Shown: positions 24,393 to 31,378 of the stretch, one piece after another
How the letters are laid out: each line of letters begins with the position of its first letter
Numbering within the stretch: position 1 is the first letter of the stretch
Origin: Nocardioides sp. R-C-SC26
GTDB lineage: Bacteria > Actinomycetota > Actinomycetes > Propionibacteriales > Nocardioidaceae
Direction: 5' to 3'
Assembly: GCF_021246465.1 (NCBI RefSeq)
Contig: NZ_JAHRHK010000018.1
Location: 23,511-61,760, forward strand
DNA: 38,250 nt
The notes under the pieces: model-generated
What the model saw: only the letters and a program-made list of their open reading frames with translations
What the model was told of the DNA's origin: nothing
The model's database searches: none
Program-made: the position numbers and the translations under genes

Positions 24393-24683
24393 GTGTCTTC
24401 CCCCACGGCAACCCGCGACAGTGCTCGTCTCGAGCGCTGTCTGAACGATGCCGCGAGCGGCGACCAGCGGGCCTTCGCCACGTTCTACGACCTGACCGTC
24501 GACTCCGCCTGGGCCCTGGCCCAGGCCGCGACCTGGGAGACGCAGCGCGATCCCGAGGCGGCGCTGCGGCAGGCCTACGCCCGGGCCTGGGCGATGTCCC
24601 CGCTCTGGGCGACGTCGACGGTCCAGCGGCCGCTCCCCTGGTTGCTCACGTTGGTGCGGGAGTCGTGCCGCCCGGCGGCGTGA
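24393..24683 (+). CDS. Sigma-70 region-2-only mini-protein
   Basis: 96 residues from GTG 24393 (ATG 24336 or 24351 would extend it). It contains only a region-2-like domain: ARLERCLNDAASGDQRAFATFYDLTVDSAWALAQAATW, then DPEAALRQAYARAWAM and PWLLTLVRESCRP, matching the SigK/ECF pattern GDxxAFxxLYDxxxxxxxxLA. Region 4 is absent and the frame closes at TGA with no continuation in other frames. The last 38 bases overlap the convergent marR gene. It could be a functional core-polymerase-binding fragment or a decayed ECF factor. Confidence 0.6.
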   Translation: MSSPTATRDSARLERCLNDAASGDQRAFATFYDLTVDSAWALAQAATWETQRDPEAALRQAYARAWAMSPLWATSTVQRPLPWLLTLVRESCRPAA

Positions 24684-25134
24684 CCGGTCCGACGGCGTGC
24701 CGGTCGAGGACGGCGATCACCTCGCCCAGGTAGGCGGCCACGACCTCGCGCTCTGACGGCGTCAGGCCGGCAGCGACGGCGTCGAGGTCGACCGCCATCG
24801 GGTGGACGACGCCGAGAAGGCTGGCCCGGCCGGCAGCGGTCAGGGCGACGTCGACCTTGCGCCGGTCATCGGCGCGGGGCACCCGGACGACGTGGCCACG
24901 CCGCACGAACCGGTCGACCATCGTGCTCAGTGCCGACGGCTTGACGCCGACCAGTCGCGCGAGGACGGCTCCGCCGCGCGGCCCGTCGGCGAGGTGACCC
25001 AGCGCGTGGACCTCAGTCAGCGTCATCCCGAGCCGGTCGGCGAACCCTCGCTCGAGGGCACCCATCCGGTCCTGAAGATCGCGCACCAACACGGTCAGCG
25101 GGTCGACCTGCGGTCGGCGTCCGGCCACGACCAC
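24646..25134 (-). CDS. MarR-family transcriptional regulator
   Basis: 162 residues at most. Winged HTH: MTLTEVHALGHL, ARLVGVKPSALSTMVDRFVRRGHVVRVPRADDRRKVDVALTAAG, including the DDRRK wing. Two GTG starts are possible: 25134, and 25128, which is the better-spaced one after AAGGGG. It is divergent from the MMPL transporter with a clean palindrome in the gap, so it likely represses both itself and the transporter until a hydrophobic or phenolic ligand binds. Tail-to-tail overlap with the sigma-like gene. Confidence 0.9.
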   Translation of the reverse strand: MVVAGRRPQVDPLTVLVRDLQDRMGALERGFADRLGMTLTEVHALGHLADGPRGGAVLARLVGVKPSALSTMVDRFVRRGHVVRVPRADDRRKVDVALTAAGRASLLGVVHPMAVDLDAVAAGLTPSEREVVAAYLGEVIAVLDRHAVGPVTPPGGTTPAPT

Positions 25135-25141
25135 CCCTTGG

Positions 25142-25160
25142 TAGTTTGACGATCGAACTA
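25142..25160. promoter_or_regulatory. Probable MarR operator
   Basis: TAGTTTGACGATCGAACTA: 8-bp arms (7 of 8 paired) with a 3-base centre, between divergent marR and the MMPL gene. The size and centre are usual for MarR dimers. It overlaps likely -10 sequence (AACTAT) of the transporter. Confidence 0.65.
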
Positions 25161-25173
25161 TTCGACCTCCATC

Positions 25174-27336
25174 GTGTCACCCGTGCCAACCCACCGAGCT
25201 CATCCTCACGCCGACACGCCCGGCACCGCCGATGCCCGCCACGTCCGCGAGGCTCCGCGACGTGCCACGCCCGCCTGGCTCGTCCAGGCGCCGGGTCGCA
25301 GCATCGCCGCCGTCGCACTGCTGGCCGCCATCGCGCTCGGCGTCGTCTCGGGCCTCTTCGGACTCTCCGGCGGCACCACGGACGACCGCACTTCTGGCCT
25401 ACCGCGCGGCTACGACTCGACGGCGGTGGCCGAGCAACTGCCCGCACTCACCGACGCCGACACCGATACCGCTGTCGTGGTGATCGCGCGCGAGCTGGAC
25501 GGCGACGGACTCACCGACGCCGACCTCGCCTGGCTGGGCGACCTTGCGCAGGGCTGGGGCGAGGAGGACGGCGTCACCGTGCTCGCACCCCGCCCCACCG
25601 TCGCCGATGACCGAACCCTCGCCGTGCTGCCCGTCCAGATCGACACCGATCGCGCCGACCCGGCCGAGGTCGTCGACTCCCTGCGCGCGGACCTCGACGG
25701 CACTGACCGACCCGCCGGCCTCGAGGCCGGCGTGACCGGACCGGCGGCGATCCAGACCGACATCGCCCAGGTCTTCGAGGGCGCCGACCTGACACTGCTG
25801 CTCGCCACCGCCTCGGTGGTCGCGCTCCTGCTGATCCTGACCTACCGCTCGCCCGTCCTGTGGCTGATCCCGCTCGTCGTCGTGGCGATCGCCGACCGCA
25901 CCGCCGCGATCGTCGGCTCGGAGATCGTGCAGTCGCTCGGGCTCCCGTTCGACCCGTCCAGCCAGGGGATCCTCTCGGTCCTCGTGTTCGGTGCCGGTAC
26001 CGACTACGCGTTGCTGCTGATCGCGCGCTACCGGGAGGAACTTGCTCGGCACGAGAGCCGTCGCGTCGCGATGACCCGCGCGGTCCGCGGCGTCACCGAG
26101 GCGGTGCTCTGCAGTGCCGGCACCGTCGTCCTCGCGCTCCTGGTACTGCTGCTCTCGGTGGTGCCGACGACGCAGGGGCTCGGCCTCTCCTCCGCGGCCG
26201 GCATCGTGATCGCCGCGGTCAGCGGCCTGGTGGTGCTGCCCGGCGTCCTCGTGCTGTTCGGGCGCTGGGTCTTCTGGCCACGCATCCCGCACGCCGACCC
26301 GGCGGCCGCCGGTGGCGGCGCGCGCGGACTGTGGGGACGCGTCGGCGGCGCCGTCGTCCGCCGTCCTCGCCGGGTACTGGCGATCGCGCTGCTCGGCCTC
26401 GTCGCGCTCGCGATCGGCACCGGCTTCCTGCGCGTCGGACTGTCCAGCAACGAGGTCTTCCTCGACACGCCCGAGTCGGTGACCGTCGCAGACCGGCTCG
26501 GCGAGTCGTTCCCCGCCGGCGCGAGCCAGCCGGTGACCGTGCTGGCGCCGTCCGCCGACCTGGAGCGCGCCTTGCGCGTGGCCGGCCAGGTCGACGGCGT
26601 GGCGTCGGTCGCCCCCGGCGCGGCCGACGACACCAAGGCCAGCGTGCAGGTCGTGCTCGCCGACGCACCCGGCACCGACGCCGCCGACGCGACCATCGAA
26701 CGACTCCGCTCGGCGCTGGCCGACGTCGGCCCCGACGTGCTCGTCGGGGGCACGCAGGCCCAGGACCTCGACGCTGCGAGCGCAGCCGACCGCGACCTGC
26801 GCTGGGTGCTCCCATTGGTGCTGCTCGCCGTCGGGCTGGTGCTGTTGGGATTGCTGCGCTCGATCGTCGCCTCGTTGGTGCTCCTGGCGAGCGTGCTGCT
26901 GACCTGGGCCTCAGCGGTGGGTGCGGCCTGGTGGCTCTTCACCGGGCCGCTCGGCATGAGCGCGCTCGACACCAGCGTGCCGCTCTACTCGTTCCTGTTC
27001 CTGGTGGCACTCGGCGTCGACTTCTCGATCTTCCTGGTCACCCGCGCACGCGAGGAGGCCGCGAGCCACGGCACCGTCGACGGCATGGTGCGCGGCCTGG
27101 CCCGCACCGGCGGCGTCATCACGAGCGCCGGCGTCCTCTTGGCCGCGGTGTTCCTGACCCTCGGCGTGCTCCCGGTGATCGCGCTGGCCCAGATCGGCAC
27201 GATCGTGTGCCTCGGCGTCCTGCTCGACACGCTGGTCGTGCGCACCCTGGTGGTGCCCGCCGCGACCGCCGTCCTGGGCGACCGCTTCTGGTGGCCGTCC
27301 GAGCGCAGCGCGCGCGACGAAGGAGCGCGCGCGTAG
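25174..27336 (+). CDS. MMPL/RND-family transporter
   Basis: 720 residues, two halves each with one membrane helix, an extracytoplasmic loop (~65-205 and ~425-540) and five more helices. Conserved FGAGTDYALLLIARYREEL in half one and ALGVDFSIFLVTRAREEA in half two are the proton-relay Asp-Tyr/Phe motifs of MMPL proteins. It exports lipids or drugs across the membrane with proton antiport. The last ~12 residues (SERSARDEGARA) are encoded by the dispersed repeat. Start GTG 25174 (GTG 25183 possible). Control by the divergent MarR is likely. Confidence 0.92.
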   Translation: MSPVPTHRAHPHADTPGTADARHVREAPRRATPAWLVQAPGRSIAAVALLAAIALGVVSGLFGLSGGTTDDRTSGLPRGYDSTAVAEQLPALTDADTDTAVVVIARELDGDGLTDADLAWLGDLAQGWGEEDGVTVLAPRPTVADDRTLAVLPVQIDTDRADPAEVVDSLRADLDGTDRPAGLEAGVTGPAAIQTDIAQVFEGADLTLLLATASVVALLLILTYRSPVLWLIPLVVVAIADRTAAIVGSEIVQSLGLPFDPSSQGILSVLVFGAGTDYALLLIARYREELARHESRRVAMTRAVRGVTEAVLCSAGTVVLALLVLLLSVVPTTQGLGLSSAAGIVIAAVSGLVVLPGVLVLFGRWVFWPRIPHADPAAAGGGARGLWGRVGGAVVRRPRRVLAIALLGLVALAIGTGFLRVGLSSNEVFLDTPESVTVADRLGESFPAGASQPVTVLAPSADLERALRVAGQVDGVASVAPGAADDTKASVQVVLADAPGTDAADATIERLRSALADVGPDVLVGGTQAQDLDAASAADRDLRWVLPLVLLAVGLVLLGLLRSIVASLVLLASVLLTWASAVGAAWWLFTGPLGMSALDTSVPLYSFLFLVALGVDFSIFLVTRAREEAASHGTVDGMVRGLARTGGVITSAGVLLAAVFLTLGVLPVIALAQIGTIVCLGVLLDTLVVRTLVVPAATAVLGDRFWWPSERSARDEGARA

Positions 27337-27432
27337 CGGGAGGAGGTTGAGGAGCCGACCACGGGGGCGATCACCGCAACGTTCGTCTCACCAGGTTTCG
27401 AGACGCTCGCTGCGTTCGCTGCTCAACCATCA
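27299..27432. repeat. Composite dispersed repeat overlapping the MMPL 3' end
   Basis: Left part 27301-27354: GAGCGCAGCGCGCGCGACGA, continuing AGGAGCGCGCGCGTAGCGGGAGGAGGTTGAGGAG. Right part 27390-27430: CCAGGTTTCGAGACGCTC, continuing GCTGCGTTCGCTGCTCAACCA. The left half supplies the MMPL stop codon; the right half abuts the acyl-CoA dehydrogenase stop (27430). Convergent position suggests a terminator role. Confidence 0.75.
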
Positions 27433-28599
27433 GCAGGTGATGGCGCCGGCCCCGGACGACCCCGAGGCGAGCGAGCGGGAGATGACGAGACGCTGGATCT
27501 GGTTGGTGCCCTCGAAGATCTGCATCACCTTGGCCTCGCGCATGAAGCGTTCGACCGGGAAGTCCTGGGTGTAGCCGTAGCCGCCGAGCACCTGCACGGC
27601 GTCGGTGGTGACCTTCATGGCGGCGTCGGTGGCGACCAGCTTGGCGATCGACGCCTCGCGGCCGAACGGCAGGCCGGCGTCCGTGAGGCGGGCGGCGGCC
27701 AGTGTGGTCTGCCGCGCGGTGTGGATCGCCGCCTCCATGTCGGCCAACAGGAAGCCGAGCCCCTGGTGGTCGATGATCTTGCGGCCGAACGTCTCACGCT
27801 CCTTGGCGTAGGCCAGCGCATGGTCGAGCGCCCCCTGGGCCAGCCCGGTCGCGACGGCGGCGATGCCGAGCCGGCCCGCGTCGAGGCCGGCGAGGGCGAT
27901 CTTGAGACCGTCGCCCTCGGCGCCGAGGCGGCGCTCGACGGGGATGCGCACACCCTCCAGCCGCATCAACGTGGTGTGCGACCCGGTGAGGCCCATCTTC
28001 CTCTCGGGCGGATCGGAGACCAGGCCAGGGGTGTCGGCGGGGATCAGGAAGCAGGAGATGCCGTTGCGGTCGTCCGACGTCCGCGCCATCAGCTTGTAGT
28101 AGTCCGCCTGACCACCGTGCGTCGTCCAGGCCTTGGCGCCGTCCAGCACGTACTCGTCGCCCTCGCGACGCGCCGTGGTGCGCATCGCGGCAGGGTCGGA
28201 GCCGGCGTGCGGTTCGGAGAGGCAGTACGCGCCGAGCAGTTCGCCGCCGAGCATGTCGGGCAACCACCGCCGGCGCTGCTCCTCGGTGCCGGCGGTCGCC
28301 AGGCCGAAGCAGGAGAGCGCGTGCACGCTGACACCGACGCCGACGCTGGCCCACACCGCGCCGAGCTCTTCGAGCACCTGCAGGTAGGTCTCGTAGGGCA
28401 GTCCGGCGCCGCCGTACTGCTCGGGATAGGGCAGGCCGAGCAGGCCGGTGCGCCCGAGCAGGGTGAAGACGTCCCGCGGAAAGGTCTGGGTGGCCTCGGC
28501 CTCGGCGACCTTGGGAAGCAGCTCCTCCGTCGCGATCTGACGCACGAGCTTGAGCAGGTCGGCGTGCTCCTCGGACGCGAGGTGGCGGCGTGCCGGCAT
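27430..28599 (-). CDS. Acyl-CoA dehydrogenase
   Basis: 389 residues, standard short FadE length. Start ATG 28599 with AGGAG six bases upstream. Motifs: GLLGLPYPEQYGG, YCLSEPHAGSDPAAM (FAD/substrate), WTTHGGQADYY, KMGLTGSHT, KERETFGRKIIDHQ and GGYGYTQDFPVERFMREAK. Catalytic base E363 in IFEGTNQIQR. It oxidises acyl-CoA in beta-oxidation or branched-chain catabolism. It is divergent from a TetR gene with palindromic sequence between, a common local-repressor pair. The C-terminus (SGSSGAGAITC) lies directly against the dispersed repeat. Confidence 0.95.
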   Translation of the reverse strand: MPARRHLASEEHADLLKLVRQIATEELLPKVAEAEATQTFPRDVFTLLGRTGLLGLPYPEQYGGAGLPYETYLQVLEELGAVWASVGVGVSVHALSCFGLATAGTEEQRRRWLPDMLGGELLGAYCLSEPHAGSDPAAMRTTARREGDEYVLDGAKAWTTHGGQADYYKLMARTSDDRNGISCFLIPADTPGLVSDPPERKMGLTGSHTTLMRLEGVRIPVERRLGAEGDGLKIALAGLDAGRLGIAAVATGLAQGALDHALAYAKERETFGRKIIDHQGLGFLLADMEAAIHTARQTTLAAARLTDAGLPFGREASIAKLVATDAAMKVTTDAVQVLGGYGYTQDFPVERFMREAKVMQIFEGTNQIQRLVISRSLASGSSGAGAITC

Positions 28600-28634
28600 G
28601 GCATACTCCTGTCGGTACCAGAAGGCGTGCTTGA

Positions 28635-28650
28635 GTATCACCGACGGTAC
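28635..28650. promoter_or_regulatory. Palindromic operator between acyl-CoA dehydrogenase and TetR
   Basis: GTATCACCGACGGTAC, imperfect dyad GTAnCnnCGnnGnTAC, 11 bases before the tetR -10. The word CGGTAC also occurs at 28613-28618, 32 bases (three helical turns) away. Probably bound by the TetR at 28674 for control of both genes. Confidence 0.5.
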
Positions 28651-28660
28651 ACCACGCTGC

Positions 28661-28666
28661 TAGGAT
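28661..28666 (+). promoter_or_regulatory. -10 element of leaderless tetR
   Basis: TAGGAT, then GGGTTCC and ATG 28674. The in-frame ATG at 28665 lies inside the hexamer and is not the start. Confidence 0.5.
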
Positions 28667-28673
28667 GGGTTCC

Positions 28674-29270
28674 ATGCCCCGGACGTCGACGCGCGTGCTG
28701 CCGGCCCGCTCCCGTGAGCGCCGCGACGCCCTGCTCGACCAGTTGACCGACCTCTACCTGGCCGAGGGCTTCCTGCGCCTGGGCATGGGCGACCTCGCGG
28801 AGAGGCTCTCCTGCTCGCGCAGCACGCTCTACCTGGTGGCTCCGAGCAAGGAGCAGATCATCACCGCGGTGGTGCGGCACTACTTCAAGCGCGCCGCCGC
28901 CCGGATCAACCGCCACGCCGACGCCGTCGAGGACGCCGCCGGGCGCCTGCACGCCTATCTGGACGCCGTCGCGGAGGAGCTGGCGCCGGCGACCGACGCC
29001 TTCTACTCCGACCTCGCCGACTTCGCCCCGGCCGCGGAGATCTACCAGGCCAACACGGAGATGGCCGCCCAACGCGTGCACGACCTGGTCGCGGACGGGG
29101 TCAGCGCCGGCGCCCTGCGGCAGGTCGACGCGCGTTTCGTCGGCGCCGCGGTGGCCGAGGTGATGACCTCGATCCAGAGCGGTCGCATCGAGGCGGCGAC
29201 CGGGCTCAACGACGCAGCGGCCTACCGCGCGCTCGCCGACCTCGTCGTCACCAGCCTGCTCGCGCGCTGA
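28674..29270 (+). CDS. TetR-family regulator, likely of the divergent acyl-CoA dehydrogenase
   Basis: 198 residues. N-terminal HTH (~12-62): RERRDALLDQLTDLYLAEGF, MGDLAERLSCSRSTLYLVAPSKEQII. The HTH turn and LYLVAPSKEQ segment match actinobacterial TetR proteins near fadE genes. The all-helical C-terminal ligand domain (~70-198) probably binds an acyl-CoA or a related lipid. It reads away from the dehydrogenase gene over a 74-base gap. Confidence 0.88.
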   Translation: MPRTSTRVLPARSRERRDALLDQLTDLYLAEGFLRLGMGDLAERLSCSRSTLYLVAPSKEQIITAVVRHYFKRAAARINRHADAVEDAAGRLHAYLDAVAEELAPATDAFYSDLADFAPAAEIYQANTEMAAQRVHDLVADGVSAGALRQVDARFVGAAVAEVMTSIQSGRIEAATGLNDAAAYRALADLVVTSLLAR

Positions 29271-29427
29271 TCCGGCCCGCCCGTCCAACGGGATCGCAGT
29301 TGGACAGAAGCACAAACGTAACGGTTGTTTCTTTGACTCGCCGTACGGTGACCCAGCCCGCAGGGAGGCGTTGACTCCTTCCCACGCTCGATCCGCGCGG
29401 GTCGAGCCCGGAGACGGGAGTCACTCG
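29271..29427 (+). promoter_or_regulatory. Upstream region of the secreted lipase gene
   Basis: 157 bases. It includes TTGGAC at about 29299 and an AT-richer patch (AACGTAACGGTTGTTTC, about 29316-29332) that probably carries the lipase promoter. No convincing -10 was assigned and no palindrome was firmly recognised. Confidence 0.35.
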
Positions 29428-30744
29428 ATGCCGCGTGCTCTGACAGGCCGCCGAGTCCCGCGAGCGAGACGGCTGGCACGGGTCGTCATCCGATCCAGCG
29501 TCGTGCTGGCGTTCTTCGCGGCGACGGCCGGTGCGCCGACCGAGTCGCACACGGCTTCGGCCAGCACCGGCACCTCACCGACCACGGGCGCGGCGCGCTC
29601 CGCCGCATCGCGCCCCCCGGCGGTACGAGACCCCGACCGTGATCCGTTCTACCGATGGCGTGGTCGACTCGACCGGGTCCGCCCAGGCACGGTGCTGCGC
29701 TCGCGGATGGTCGACCTGGCGCTGCTCAACACCCTTCCGATGCCGTACCCGGTGGAGCAGCTGCTCTACCGCACCACCGGAGAGCTCGGGCAACCGCGGG
29801 TCGCCGTGACCACGATCATCCAGCCTCTCGTGCCGCGGGCCGACCGACTGGTCTCCTACCAGGCGCCCTACAACGGCTTGGGCGGCCACTGCGCGCCGTC
29901 TTTCACGCTGCGCGGCGGCGAGCCTACGGCCGACTTCCTCGACGCCTTCCTCATCTCCAGTTACCTACTGGGGGGCTACACCGTGGTGGTGCCCGATTAC
30001 CTCACGACCAGGTACGGCTACACCGCGGGTCACGAGTCGGCGCACGCGACCCTGGACGGCATCCGCGCCGCACAGAACCAGTTGGGCCTGAGCCGCTCGG
30101 CGACCCGCGTGGCGATGGTGGGCTACTCCGGCGGCGCGATCGCATCCTCCTACGCCGCCGAGCTGGCGCCGACCTACGCCAGTGGGCTCACCATCGTCGC
30201 CACCGCTGCCGGCGGCTTCCCCGCGAACCTCATGCGCGCGTACCGCTACGCCGACGGGGAGGCGAGCTGGTCCGGTGCGATCCCGACGTCGCTGGCGGGC
30301 CTGGCGAACGCCTTCCAGGTCGACCTCGCTCCCTACCTGACCCCGAAGGGACGACGGGACATGGCGACCGTGGCGGGCGAGTGCCTCGATGCACGCAAGC
30401 CCCACACCTCCCTGCGCCAGATGTTCAAGGGCGCGGGAGACCCGTACGCGCTGCCCATCGTGCGTCGACTCGTGGGACCGATGGCGATGGGGCGCCGCGG
30501 CACCCCCGACCACCCGATGCTGCTCGCCGTCGGCAACGCCGATGGACGCGGCGACGGCGTGATGCTGGTGGACGACGCGCGCGCGCTGGCTCGCGAGTAC
30601 TGCCGACGCGGAGTGCCGGTGACGTTCCGGGAGTACCCGGGCCTGGAGCACCTCAGCGCGTCGGCGCCGTTCGAACTGGAGACCCGCCTGTTCGTGCTGG
30701 CCCGACTCGAGGGTCTGCCCGGCTACACCGACTGCGACGCCTGA
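29428..30744 (+). CDS. Secreted lipase (LIP family)
   Basis: 438 residues. The ATG at 29428 follows GGGAG by 7 bases; the frame is open from 29371 but the shorter start gives the better signal peptide (MPRALTGRRVPRARRLARVVIRSSVVLAFFAATAGA). The mature chain shows YQAPYNGLGGHCAPSF (oxyanion-side segment), VVVPDYLTTRYGY, VGYSGGAIASSY (nucleophile S234), VGNADGRGDG (acid D372) and YPGLEHLSAS (His408). The order matches the secretory lipase family PF03583, which releases fatty acids from extracellular acylglycerols. The fatty acids could feed the FadE and acyl-CoA synthetase genes in this window. Confidence 0.9.
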   Translation: MPRALTGRRVPRARRLARVVIRSSVVLAFFAATAGAPTESHTASASTGTSPTTGAARSAASRPPAVRDPDRDPFYRWRGRLDRVRPGTVLRSRMVDLALLNTLPMPYPVEQLLYRTTGELGQPRVAVTTIIQPLVPRADRLVSYQAPYNGLGGHCAPSFTLRGGEPTADFLDAFLISSYLLGGYTVVVPDYLTTRYGYTAGHESAHATLDGIRAAQNQLGLSRSATRVAMVGYSGGAIASSYAAELAPTYASGLTIVATAAGGFPANLMRAYRYADGEASWSGAIPTSLAGLANAFQVDLAPYLTPKGRRDMATVAGECLDARKPHTSLRQMFKGAGDPYALPIVRRLVGPMAMGRRGTPDHPMLLAVGNADGRGDGVMLVDDARALAREYCRRGVPVTFREYPGLEHLSASAPFELETRLFVLARLEGLPGYTDCDA

Positions 30745-30764
30745 CCGAGGGGACGCCCTCGATT

Positions 30765-30802
30765 CGAGACATCATCGTCTCGTGTGAGACATTTGTGTCT
30801 CA
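30765..30802. promoter_or_regulatory. Two phased TetR operators
   Basis: Site 1 (30765-30782): CGAGAC-N6-GTCTCG. Site 2 (30785-30802): TGAGACATTTGTGTCTCA with 7-bp perfect arms. The half-sites share GAGAC/GTCTC and the centres are 20 bases apart, about two helical turns on the same DNA face. They lie just before the strong ribosome site of the tetR-MFS operon. Confidence 0.75.
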
Positions 30803-30820
30803 AACGAGGAGGTGGGTCGG

Positions 30821-31378
30821 ATGGCGACGCGCGAGGAGATCCTGTCCGCTGCCCAGCGGCACCTGATCAGCGAGCCGACGGCGTCCTTGGGCGACCTCGC
30901 CTCGGCCGCCGGCATCGGCCGCGCGACGCTGCACCGCCACTTCGCCAGCCGCGACGAGCTGCTCGTCGAGATCGCCGAGCGCTCCCTGGACCGCTGGCAG
31001 GAGCGGCTCGACCATGTCGATGTCGAGGCGGTCGCCGCCAGCGGTGACGGCGAGCGCATCCGCGCCTGCCTCATCGAGCTCATGCATGCCTACGTCCTGG
31101 ACGCCGAGGAGTTCGGCGTGGCGCTGACCGACCACGTCGCCACCCACACCCGCGCGCTGCGTGAACGCTGCGACGCGCTGCTCGACCGCGAGGTGCTGTT
31201 GCACGCCGCCGGTCAGGAGACCGGCGTTCTGCGCCGCGACGTTCCGGCGCGCTGGATCGGCCACGCCGTCTACGGCCTCCTCGTCGCCGCACGCGACGCC
31301 CTCGAAGCCGGCGACGTCGCCCGCCGCGACCTGCCCGATCTCGTCCTCACCACCCTTGTCGATGGAGTCTCCGCATGA
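30821..31378 (+). CDS. TetR-family regulator of the MFS exporter
   Basis: 185 residues from ATG 30821, preceded by AGGAGGT at 7 bases. N-terminal HTH (~1-50): TREEILSAAQRHLIS, LGDLASAAGIGRATLHRHFASRDELL. The C-terminal helical domain carries the ligand pocket. ATGA overlap with the MFS gene places both on one transcript. Two inverted repeats just upstream are its probable autoregulatory operators, so it likely represses its own operon until a substrate of the pump binds. Confidence 0.92.
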   Translation: MATREEILSAAQRHLISEPTASLGDLASAAGIGRATLHRHFASRDELLVEIAERSLDRWQERLDHVDVEAVAASGDGERIRACLIELMHAYVLDAEEFGVALTDHVATHTRALRERCDALLDREVLLHAAGQETGVLRRDVPARWIGHAVYGLLVAARDALEAGDVARRDLPDLVLTTLVDGVSA

